Below are positions 9,001-17,398 of a stretch of 41,787 bases of DNA, in pieces. Numbering within the stretch: the stretch's first letter is position 1; each line of letters starts with the position of its first letter. Both the position numbers and the translations under genes were made by a program. The notes below the pieces were generated by a model. The model had not been told where the DNA came from and searched no databases. It worked only from the letters and a program-made list of their open reading frames with translations. The stretch comes from Entamoeba invadens IP1 (Eukaryota; Evosea; Mastigamoebida; Endamoebidae), in the NCBI RefSeq assembly GCF_000330505.1, contig NW_004191840.1:1-41787 (forward strand), given 5' to 3'.

Positions 9001-11819
9001 ATCAAAATGTTCCATTTGAAGACGTCACTTTAATAACAAGAACGATCTATGGAAGAGCCGTATATTCTGGATGTACACGATTGCAGCATGTTACCAATGA
9101 AGGACTGACTAATATTGCAGATGAGATGTTCAAAGATTGTGTACTGTTAAGTTCACATGAAGGTGCAGATAAAGTGACTTATTATGGTGATTACTCATTT
9201 ATGCATTGTGGGTTGTCCGACGTCTCTTTAAATCCAAAAAGTTTATATGGGGTCGGTGTCTTCTCTCAAAACCCAAAACTCTCCACTCTCAAATTAAAAA
9301 GTGTTGAATATGTTGGAGAAGAATTATTTGAAGGTTGTGGACGTATATCTTCATTTAGTGGTCTTTCCACTATTAAGTATTTATACACAAAAAGTTTCTA
9401 TGAATGTTCATCAATGATTAGAATTGATTTAAATATTATCATCTCGATGTCTGAAAACGTATTTTCGAATTCGCTTGTGTCTGTTACTTCGACTCAAACA
9501 CATTCACCACTTTCGACGATTGATTCGTTCGCGTCTAACACTAAAGTTTATGTCACAAATGATTATAATGATCTCTACTTCGCTAATATTTTTGTTGGAC
9601 AAACAGCTATGAGCTGCACGCAATTGCAATACTTCGACGTCGCCACACAAAGTTGCAGAGCCTGTGATGGAACATATTACAGTCTTGGTGGTTTTTCCAC
9701 TTCTTGTGATTATGATCAGACTAATTGTCTTAGGACTAATGCAAATTGCTCACTTTGTATCGGTTCAACATGCCAACAATGTAAACCGACTTTCTATTTA
9801 GAGAGTGGCGTCTGTAAAACAGTTGATTGTGGCAGTGGTATTTATTATGAAGGGAAATGTGTGCCAATTTGTAAATCAAATGAAGAACTCGTCAATTATG
9901 TTTGCACTCCAAAATGCACAACAACACAAGAAAGAATAGATGGTGTGTGTTATACCAAATGTGCTCTCAATGAAGAGAGAGTGGGAACTACTTGTAAGAC
10001 GCCTTGTGGTATTGATCAAATAAGATATACAGACGATACTTGTGGTGATAAATGTCCAGTTACACAAGAAATAGTCAGTAGTGCTTGTGTTGATAAATGT
10101 GAAGCAACTAAAGAAAGAATAAATGGCACCTGTGTTGAAAAGTGTTCAAATACTCAAGAAAGAATCAATGGAATATGTCAACTCAAATGCGCTGATGGAA
10201 AGGAATTATATAACAATAATTGTGTCGATCTCTGTAAAACTTATTTCACAAGAAATGAGAGTGGACTTTGTGAACAACACTGTCCCACTGGGTGGATTGT
10301 GCAAGGAGATAAATGCCTTGAACATTGTGATGACACTGAGGACAGAATTGGAGATGTTTGTATGAAGAAGTGTGATGCCACCACACAAATTAGAGATGAT
10401 ACTTCTCATTTATGTGTATGTAAATCAGATTATGAGTTGATAGCTGGTAAATGCTTGAAAAAGTGTGATCCAACGACACAAGATAGATATGAAGATCAAT
10501 GCAAGACGAAATGTATAGAAAATGAAGTGAGAAATAGCGACACTGGAATATGTGAATGCAAAGGGAGTTATGAAACAGTAAATGAAAAGTGTTTGTTAAA
10601 ATGTGACCCATTTACAACTGAACGATATGGCGAAGAGTGTAAAACGCTTTGCAAAGTTAACGAACATAGAAATATGGAGACTGGAAATTGTGAATGTGAT
10701 TCTGCATATGAATACATTTCAAATGTTTGCACATTAAAATGTGATCCTTATACACAAACTCGAGATGAAAATACAAAGGAGTGTATCTGCAATTCTAATT
10801 ACGACTCGATCAATGGAAAATGCTTAGCTAAATGCAATCCACTTACCGAAGACAGATTTAATGAAGAATGTAAGACAAAATGCATCGAAAACTCACATAG
10901 AAATACTAACACTGGAGAATGTGATTGTGATTTTAACTTTGAAAAATACAATGGAAAGTGCTTAACAAAATGCGACTCACAAACGGAAGACAGAGTCGGC
11001 GAGACTTGTAAACCAAAATGTGTTGCAAATGCGCATCGAAATCAATTGACAACGGAGTGCGAATGTGATACAAATTATGATTTGGTCAATGAAAAGTGTT
11101 TATATCAATGTTTGACGACTGAAGAGAGAGTTGGGGAGGTTTGCATGACGAAGTGCAAAGAGCACGAAGAACGCAATTTGCAAACAAATGTCTGTCAGTG
11201 TATAACTGGCTATGAAATATTCAATAACAAGTGCGCATTGATTTGTGATCCAAATGAACAACAACGCGACGAAACCACTGGAAATTGTTTATGTAAAAAT
11301 GGCAAAGAAGCTGTTGGTACAAAGTGTTTAGACCCGTGTACAGGAGACACTGAAAGAGTTGGCGAAGACTGTCTTGCAAAATGCAAAGAAAATGAAGTTA
11401 GAAAAGACCGAGTCTGTGTATGCAAAGATGGGTACGAGTTCTATGAGTCTGTTTGTCTATTAAAGTGTAAGAAAAATCAAGAGAGAAATCCAACTACCAA
11501 AAAGTGTGAATATAATTGTGGTGAAGGGACAGAACCCGTTGGAGAAGAATGTCTTCCTGTATGTGAAAAGGGATATGAAAGACAAAACGGGCAATGCACG
11601 CGAGTTGTTTGTGACCAAGGAAAAGTATGGGAAAACGGGGAATGCGTTGATGTTAAATGTGACGAAGGACAATATTTAGAAGAAGGAGTTTGTAAGTACT
11701 GTAAAGTGGTATATCCAAATGATTGTACTACAGATGAATGCATACAATGTAAGAATTCTTCAAATTACTCAATTGGTGTGACAATACTTTTGGTGATAGT
11801 AACTTTATTGTCACTCTAA
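6093..11819 (+). CDS. BspA-like leucine-rich-repeat surface protein with Cys-rich stalk
   Basis: A 1908-residue secreted, surface-anchored protein. Residues 1-14 (MLLLFSLLFIGSLA) form a signal peptide ending before EC, which supports this start. Residues about 60-1160 are tandem BspA/TpLRR-type repeats with the pattern I-x-x-x-A/F-x-x-C-x-x-L-x-x-V-x-L, for example ITTIGNYVFKNCKYLETIDL. From about 1173 to 1885 there is a long Cys-rich region of repeats such as TTQERIDGVCYTKC and ENEVRNSDTGICEC, roughly EGF/TIL-like. The last 17 residues (IGVTILLVIVTLLSL core) are hydrophobic with no cytoplasmic tail, preceded by NSSNYS. That suggests a GPI anchor, with a tail-less membrane anchor as the alternative. 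BspA-like repeats elsewhere serve in adhesion and surface recognition; that role is inferred here. The frame is intact and no intron is needed. Confidence 0.93.
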   Translation: MLLLFSLLFIGSLAECTFEKDATNSNCYKAVDPTQCYGTLEVPSDVNTICTNGFLNSRISAVKFATTSQVTIGEAGFKNSPSLHSITASAGIKEIGNESFSGCFALETLPETISWTKIGSKAFYQCYSLGEFTLGNKLTQVGEMAFSESGVVSVNLPSCTFGKGAFLNCQKLTTVTLTAHKVLEESLFENCINLETLSGIDQVTSIGKKSLAGCLSIRNFTFKNTVTYGEYALSGSGLEKLTLSSTTINLSVGLFANCVHLRTVALGDITTLPAELFLGCKKLVVVSTTNGLTSIGKAAFKDCKALFGIPMTNTITTLGDNAFENTNFRTFKLNAQMTTIGNYVFKNCKYLETIDLNGILNISEGMFVGCERLKTIKGIEKVTTFGKYALSTLNFDNFVLPSGSTIAEGVFKDCKKLKTVTITGHTTLPDNFFDGCELLTSITGFDSITSFGSYSMRNTGYHNIQLKSAVTYNKGTFSNCLSLKSVTLEEGVISIPEEMFKDSVNLASFNSFDKITTFGNHSFSNTLVSTVVLKSDGSITMGTGVFMNCVELNSFTLGSLTILNDFMFSGCKKLTTVNGIEKVTSIGMSSFENSGITNLIVSTALTTIKEAAFKGSALVSVTLTSSVQLIGKAQFAECKQLETVTLNGFTQLTEEMFSDCTSLDISSQIDAITSFGKNSMQNTKLSSFTFKSTSVTYATPFISNCKYLITVDLKEKTELEDYMFSGCTSLTNITGLDKVVKYGNYSLSGTSLREVSLVTGKTYGDGVFAQNTQLEIVHVLTNFVTLPDYTFAGCTSLANLENVDQITTFGKFSLSGTKFVSFTMSTSKKYGDGLFKDAKSLATLDFGNITEVPNDFVSGCESLVTLKNTSKILVINKNAFKNCKKLGDSGLSFLNSVMYFGEYSLSGTALRTVHLKTDSIVNEGLFESCSVLNYVEMNNVAFPSKIFKNCVSLSGVVQSNKVAFVGDEAYQNVPFEDVTLITRTIYGRAVYSGCTRLQHVTNEGLTNIADEMFKDCVLLSSHEGADKVTYYGDYSFMHCGLSDVSLNPKSLYGVGVFSQNPKLSTLKLKSVEYVGEELFEGCGRISSFSGLSTIKYLYTKSFYECSSMIRIDLNIIISMSENVFSNSLVSVTSTQTHSPLSTIDSFASNTKVYVTNDYNDLYFANIFVGQTAMSCTQLQYFDVATQSCRACDGTYYSLGGFSTSCDYDQTNCLRTNANCSLCIGSTCQQCKPTFYLESGVCKTVDCGSGIYYEGKCVPICKSNEELVNYVCTPKCTTTQERIDGVCYTKCALNEERVGTTCKTPCGIDQIRYTDDTCGDKCPVTQEIVSSACVDKCEATKERINGTCVEKCSNTQERINGICQLKCADGKELYNNNCVDLCKTYFTRNESGLCEQHCPTGWIVQGDKCLEHCDDTEDRIGDVCMKKCDATTQIRDDTSHLCVCKSDYELIAGKCLKKCDPTTQDRYEDQCKTKCIENEVRNSDTGICECKGSYETVNEKCLLKCDPFTTERYGEECKTLCKVNEHRNMETGNCECDSAYEYISNVCTLKCDPYTQTRDENTKECICNSNYDSINGKCLAKCNPLTEDRFNEECKTKCIENSHRNTNTGECDCDFNFEKYNGKCLTKCDSQTEDRVGETCKPKCVANAHRNQLTTECECDTNYDLVNEKCLYQCLTTEERVGEVCMTKCKEHEERNLQTNVCQCITGYEIFNNKCALICDPNEQQRDETTGNCLCKNGKEAVGTKCLDPCTGDTERVGEDCLAKCKENEVRKDRVCVCKDGYEFYESVCLLKCKKNQERNPTTKKCEYNCGEGTEPVGEECLPVCEKGYERQNGQCTRVVCDQGKVWENGECVDVKCDEGQYLEEGVCKYCKVVYPNDCTTDECIQCKNSSNYSIGVTILLVIVTLLSL

Positions 11820-12440
11820 GAAATTGTTGTTTTCTTTTTGATTGAAAATTATTAATAAAAATATAAATTGAATATGTTTAATAAATTAGTTAATAAAAAT
11901 AATATGATTCAACAATTTTAGTCAAAAAGACAGTGCAACAATTATATATTATGTAAAATTAAACACAAAAACAACACAACAAAAGTTACATTTTAAATTG
12001 AACATTTATATTGTTTTTGAAATTTAATTTATTTTTTAAGTTATCCTCATTTGTAATACATTAGTTTTATTTTTTTGGATTATTCAAATTAAGTTATTAT
12101 GATCACAATGATATAAAAATTGTAAATACAAACACAAATTATTTTATGTTTTTTTAATTGGTAAAAGTATAATTATTTATAATAATTTATTTTGAAATTA
12201 TTGTTTGAAGTTATGGTTTGACATCACAAAAAAGATATAAAAATAATATAATTATATAAAAAAGTTAAATAATTTATGAAAAAACATATTAATATTACTA
12301 TTATTATTAGTCAAAGATAATATTGTTGTTTAGAAAAGCAAATTTGAAGTCCAATTGTTTTTTGTTTTCACTTGATACTGAGACATACATTAATACCCTC
12401 GTTCATTAAATATAAATATTTGGAAAATGAAAAAAGTAAA
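11820..12440. other. Intergenic spacer between two surface-protein genes
   Basis: A+T-rich, no coding frame. The first 60 bases after the BspA-like stop are T-rich (TTGTTGTTTTCTTTTTG, then AATAAAAA), which fits an Entamoeba 3' end. The reading frame of the next gene stays open from 12372, but a better start lies at 12441. Confidence 0.5.
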
Positions 12441-14138
12441 ATGAGTTTGCCACTTTTATACACTCTTTTTTCACTTTGTTATTCTGAAAAAGTTGTCGCT
12501 CATTGTAAAAACGTTAAAAACAACACGTGTACTCTATGTTCGAAAAATTACATTTTAAGTAAAGAAGGTCAGTGTATATCAGAATTTGATTTGCACTGTT
12601 CTTATCGTGTTAATGGTGTTTGTCTTTTATGTCATCCGGGTTACCAAATTAATATCACTACTCGAAATTGTGTTGTTGGAGATGAATTATGTACATCATG
12701 GTCTTATCCAAATTCATTTATATGTCAGGAGTGTGTTAGTGGGTATACTCTTCTTAATCAAAATAGATGTGAAAATTGTAGTTCCATTCAAAGGGGGTGT
12801 TTAAGAGCGTTTGGGGATTGCTCGAGGTGTTATACATGTCAAGATGGTTATTACCTTGAAAATGAAAAATGTAAAAGAGTAGCAAATTGTCGTGTATTTG
12901 ATTCAAATAGAAAATGTACTCTTTGTATAGCTGGGTATTATTTTGACCTCGAATCAAATACGTGTGAAAGGGGGAATATTTCCAAGTGTATTTTCTATCA
13001 AAACAAAACTGTTTGTGGAAGGTGTACTGAAGGCTTGGTTCAAATTGGAAATTCCTGTGTTGAAGTCGACCATTGTATAGAAACCGATGGACAACAATGT
13101 TCTTTGTGTGAACTGGGTTATTCGTTAAATAATTCCAAATGTGAAAAATGCAAAGATAGCAATTGTGCAACTTGTATTGTCAACAAAGACATGTGTACAA
13201 TTTGTTTATCAGAGTTCAGATTGACATCTCAAAAGACTTGTTTGTTTTGTAATGAAAGTATAGGCTACAAGATGTTTCAAGATAAATGTGTCAAATGTGA
13301 CTCTTCTTGTAAAAGTTGTGAATTACATTCTCCACAAATTTGCACAGAATGTGTAGGCACTTCTGTTCTCAAAAACGGAAAATGTATTCAATGTGAAGAT
13401 GGATGTAAAAGTTGCAATTCCGAAAATGTTTCAATATGCGAAGAATGCCTTGATGGTTTTATAATGAATTTAGATTCGAACACATGTGTAAAGTGTTCGG
13501 GAAATTGTTCGACTTGTCAATTTGAAGACACCTCTCAATGTATTTCCTGTTTACCTGGATATTATTTTTCTGAAGACCAAAAGAATTGTTTTGACTGTTC
13601 GTTAATTCAATGTTCGGAATTAAATTCAAAAGAAAAATGTGACTCATGTTCATCAAAATGTAAAACAAGTGGAATTGATTTTAAAAATTGTTTTGATGTA
13701 AACTGTCTTGATTATAACAACGAAAGAAATGTATGTGTTGAATGTAAAAATGGGTATTATGTTGATGACAATTATTCATGTCTTCAGTGTGATCAAAAAT
13801 GTGGGGAGAATGGATGTGTGAAATTTAAGGATTTCTGTCTCTTACCCCCAAAACAACCCAATTGTGTCATTGAAATGGTTGATAAAAAGTGCAAACAATG
13901 TTCATCACAATCATTTTCAGTACAAAATGGAGTTTGTGAAAAAAGAGGATTTTGTTTCAACAGAAATGATAATGGCAATTGCACAGCATGTTCTTACAGT
14001 TTAAATGGGAGAGATGTATTTTATGAACCATTTGAAAACGGACTGTGTAATCTGTTAATTGATCCTAATGTAATCATTAACAGCTCTGCACTTATCTTCG
14101 TCTTTGCAATCACTTTAATAATGTTCTTATTTATTTAA
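12441..14138 (+). CDS. Cys-rich (CXXC) surface protein without kinase domain
   Basis: A protein of about 565 residues starting at the ATG at 12441, because MSLPLLYTLFSLCYSEKVVA is a typical signal peptide. The upstream in-frame ATG at 12372 would place 23 hydrophilic residues before it. The body is a run of furin-like CXXC repeats (for example CSLCELGYSLNNSKCEKC, CVECKNGYYVDDNYSCLQC), the same type as the ectodomain of the receptor kinase at 17.4 kb. It ends in NVIINSSALIFVFAITLIMFLFI with nothing after the hydrophobic stretch, so it has no cytoplasmic domain and is probably GPI- or tail-anchored. It could be a decoy or co-receptor derived from a TMK ectodomain, which is inference. A 155-bp stretch is duplicated at the start of the window. 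Confidence 0.9.
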   Translation: MSLPLLYTLFSLCYSEKVVAHCKNVKNNTCTLCSKNYILSKEGQCISEFDLHCSYRVNGVCLLCHPGYQINITTRNCVVGDELCTSWSYPNSFICQECVSGYTLLNQNRCENCSSIQRGCLRAFGDCSRCYTCQDGYYLENEKCKRVANCRVFDSNRKCTLCIAGYYFDLESNTCERGNISKCIFYQNKTVCGRCTEGLVQIGNSCVEVDHCIETDGQQCSLCELGYSLNNSKCEKCKDSNCATCIVNKDMCTICLSEFRLTSQKTCLFCNESIGYKMFQDKCVKCDSSCKSCELHSPQICTECVGTSVLKNGKCIQCEDGCKSCNSENVSICEECLDGFIMNLDSNTCVKCSGNCSTCQFEDTSQCISCLPGYYFSEDQKNCFDCSLIQCSELNSKEKCDSCSSKCKTSGIDFKNCFDVNCLDYNNERNVCVECKNGYYVDDNYSCLQCDQKCGENGCVKFKDFCLLPPKQPNCVIEMVDKKCKQCSSQSFSVQNGVCEKRGFCFNRNDNGNCTACSYSLNGRDVFYEPFENGLCNLLIDPNVIINSSALIFVFAITLIMFLFI

Positions 14139-14902
14139 TTGACAAACCGTTAAAATTTTCTATTTTTAATTTATTATTATATTATTATATATTAATTATA
14201 TAATTTTATAAAACATTTATATGTAAATTATTCAAAATTTAATTATGTTAAAAACCATGTTTTTTTGAATATATTTGTGACTATAAATGTACAAGCAAAA
14301 CAAACAAGAACACATTTCAATTGTATTTGAATGTTCCTTATATGTAACATTTTCATTGTTTAATGTTTTAATTTCAATGTAACAATATCTAGCCAAAAAA
14401 CACAAATGATATAAATCATAGTAAATAATAATGTTTTTCATTATTAGTTGAAAACATAGAAATATATAAAAATAAAAAGAATAAGTATTTAACATACAAT
14501 TGAAAATACAACCATACTTTTGGTTGCGTTTTTCATTACCATAACTTTAAAATTGCGCTTTAAAAAAATAAAAATGGCTATTTATAAAGTTATATTAAAT
14601 ATAATTATTGATATTTAAGATAAATTTAAATACAAAAACAACATTTAATTGTTGTGCTTGTGTCAATTATTCACACAGTCGATTACAATCACTCAATGTT
14701 TGCTTTGTAAATATAAATAAGGTTCAGGTCAACATAAAAGAAAGCACTACCGAAAAATTATCAAACAAAATCTTAAATATATTATATTGTCGATAGAATT
14801 ATAAATCAAAAACTTAAATGAAGAATTTTGATATAATTACTTTATTACAATAAAATTAAACTTAAAACATAGTCGAATAGCCCACAACACAATAATTATA
14901 AA
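14139..14902. other. A+T-rich spacer, no supported gene
   Basis: Mostly stops in all frames. The open stretch 14608-14796 (NCCACVNYSHSRLQSLNVC and on) lacks a convincing start or family signature. I found no RNA gene or terminal repeats. Confidence 0.45.
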
Positions 14903-15016
14903 ATGGCTAGTCATTCGTTCAATCCACTCGTAAATAGAATGAAAAGGCCATTGTTGAAAACCAACAGAGATATAAATCGAATATTTTTTTCGGCTCGACA
15001 GTTATATGAATTTTAA
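14903..15016 (+). CDS. Possible 37-residue small protein or exon
   Basis: An ATG-to-TAA frame whose translation (MASHSFNPLVNRMKRPLL, later DINRIFFSARQLYEF) has a balanced, basic composition quite unlike the Asn/Lys/Ile-rich chance frames around it. Local G+C is higher than in the flanks. A 1-kb transposable element starts 55 bp downstream, so this may be the surviving 5' part of a disrupted gene. I recognise no family, and the short length leaves real doubt. Confidence 0.35.
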   Translation: MASHSFNPLVNRMKRPLLKTNRDINRIFFSARQLYEF

Positions 15017-15070
15017 TAATAAAAAACAGAAACCAATAACAAATTATTATTTATAATAAAATATTGTTTA

Positions 15071-16076
15071 TAAACTGTTTTTCAAAAGTCGGTACTGTCA
15101 TATTTTTAAAACTTCCTAAAGTCCCGTTTTTTATTTTCGTTTTTACCTAAAATAATAAAAAACAAAAAATCGAAAGTACCGACTTTATTTTGAAAAAAAT
15201 ACCAATACCGTTCAATTATTTTCGTACAAATTCGGGAAAATAATGGAAAATTAGCCAGCCTTTTCCAAAAAACCCGATCCCGTTATTTGATTTGACCTCA
15301 ACTCGATACTTCGCAACATATATTCAGTACTGTTGGCATAAAAGCACAACAATGAACGTTTAATTGAATTTTGATGGTGTTGTTTGTGTCGAGTTTTAAC
15401 TGAATATTACTCTGTTTAAAATTTAATTGAAATTTAAAACAAACTGTGGTTTCCTATTCTGAATAAAAAATAATGAAATAAAGAGTTCCAAAAACACCAA
15501 AAAAATAAATTACAGCAAATGTTTGATAATTTTGACAGACCAAGTCAAAGAACAACACAAGAAAAGACAATAAAATGATAGAAAATATTGTTTTGTTATG
15601 GAATATTTTAAAAAAGATGTTCTCACTAAATGATTAAAGAGAATGTCGACTTTATAAAACCCAACAAAGATATGTTATCAAATCAATTTGTTATTTTTAT
15701 TGTTTTTGTGACAACACTATTAAGCATACTAATCTTCGAACCTAGCTCTTGTTTTGTGAATCTTTTATTAATTATTAAAATGTTTAATAATGAAAAAAAT
15801 GACATTAAGTTTATTTGCTTTTGTACTAAAATGCACTTTTGGGATCATTCACGTGTATTTCAAAAACAAAAATCCCGTTATTTCAAATTTTATATGGATT
15901 TTTTTAATGCTTAAAAATTCTTCAAGTAAAAAAATATTTTTTGAAAACTGTTTTTCTTTTTTTTACTTGGAAAAAATAAGTGATTTTTATTACAAAAAAA
16001 CGATTCCCAAAAATAATAAACAAAATAAATGCAAACAATCGGGACACCTCACTACCGACTTTTGAAAAACAGTTTA
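15071..16076. mobile_element. Non-autonomous DNA element of 1006 bp with TA target duplication
   Basis: Perfect 24-bp terminal inverted repeats: 15071-15094 (TAAACTGTTTTTCAAAAGTC, then GGTA) and 16053-16076. TA flanks both ends (15069-15070, 16077-16078). The subterminal halves also share inverted CCCG(T/A)TT-type words. The open frames inside (15630-15914, 15790-16065) are Phe/Lys/Asn-rich and show no DDE signature, so no transposase is encoded. The TA flanks fit the Tc1/mariner superfamily. Confidence 0.8.
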
Positions 16077-16234
16077 TATCAATATAAAAGTCAATTTTCT
16101 AAAATATTTGTTTTTTTTTAGTAAAAACCTGTGTTTTTAAAGAAAAATATAGTAATTTCTTTGGGCTAAAGTACATTTCCTGAACTAAGGTTCAATTTCC
16201 GTATTGTATTCTTTTAAATAATTTTAAAACGCAA

Positions 16235-17227
16235 CAGGGTCGGCCAAGATCCAGTTTTTAAACAACTTCGTGGCAATCTCTAATACGTGTCAGTTCATTT
16301 TAAGTTTTAGCATGTTGTCAACAAAAAACTTAAAAAGTTTTTGAGAGTTAAAATGTTTTTAAAAATTGGTAAAACTATAGTTAACGATTTAAACAAAATT
16401 TTTGTATTGTTAAAATCATCATTACAATGTGTTATAATCCAGTTTTAAAGAACAAAAATTGAACAGTAAAAAGCATGTGAAATGGTAAAATGCAAAGTTT
16501 TTAAAATTAAATAACAATATTCACTCATTATAATTGTAATGTACACAAAAGATACTAACAACCAATAAAAATTATTAGAAATAATTTTAGTGATTTCAAC
16601 TTATAATTTTTATTTTAACAATTAATTTACCTTTTCAACATACACATAATATTAAATTGTAAATGAATATATGTATATTTGTCAGTTTAACAAAGGTTTT
16701 GAATATTTCATTTGTGTTCTTTTTAAATTAAAGTATTAATTAAACAATCAAATAGAAGTAATTTTATTATATTTAGCCATAATAAAAAACAAACAATGTA
16801 TTTTTTGAATGAAGTCAATTATTTTAATTTCAAAACAGTAAAACTTATCTTTAGTTGGTTTTCTTGATAAAAATGATCATTCATTATACGATATTAATCA
16901 GTAATAATAATAATTATTACCCAAATAAAAAACTTTATCAGAGCAACTTTAAATAAGTTTTATTTGCATGTATAATTTACAACTGAAAAGTTTTAATGTA
17001 CAATTATATCAACACAAAAATATATGTATATTGTTGTATTCTAAAGTAATTTAAAAATAATTTTGTGTTTAATATAAATTATCGTTTTATTTTTCTTCAT
17101 TTTATCATATGGTATAAATAATTGTGTTTTGTCATTTTCTTTTTGTTTTTCAAAAATGATAATGTTATTTACCATTTTATTGTTTTTTAAGTTTTTTTCC
17201 AATAACATGATCTTTTGGCCGACCCTG
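16235..17227. mobile_element. hAT-like non-autonomous element of 993 bp
   Basis: The two ends are CAGGGTCGGCCAA (16235-16247) and its exact reverse complement (17215-17227), with a further GATC shared two bases inward. A perfect 7-bp direct repeat, AACGCAA, flanks the element (16228-16234 and 17228-17234). CAGGG-type ends with a 7-8 bp target duplication are typical of hAT elements. The interior is A+T-rich and lacks a transposase frame. It lies 158 bp after the previous element and about 170 bp before the TMK start, so it may affect that promoter. Confidence 0.8.
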
Positions 17228-17398
17228 AACGCAATAACCAAAAATGATTTGATTCAAAAATACACACAAAAATTAAAAATACAAAAATAACATCAAGTTT
17301 TGTTTGTAAATAATTTTTAAAGAATATAAAGAATATCAAACAAAAAAATTTTAATTAGGGAAACATTGAAAAATCAATAACTGTAAAAATAAGTAGTG

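Noticed and set aside
10123..10611. Cys/Val/Ile-rich ORFs on both strands within the BspA-like and receptor genes
   Set aside because: These are shadow frames of the repetitive Cys-rich coding sequence.
15630..16065. Overlapping ORFs inside the 1006-bp element as a possible transposase
   Set aside because: No DDE signature, no HTH, and strong Phe/Lys/Asn bias; the two frames overlap each other.
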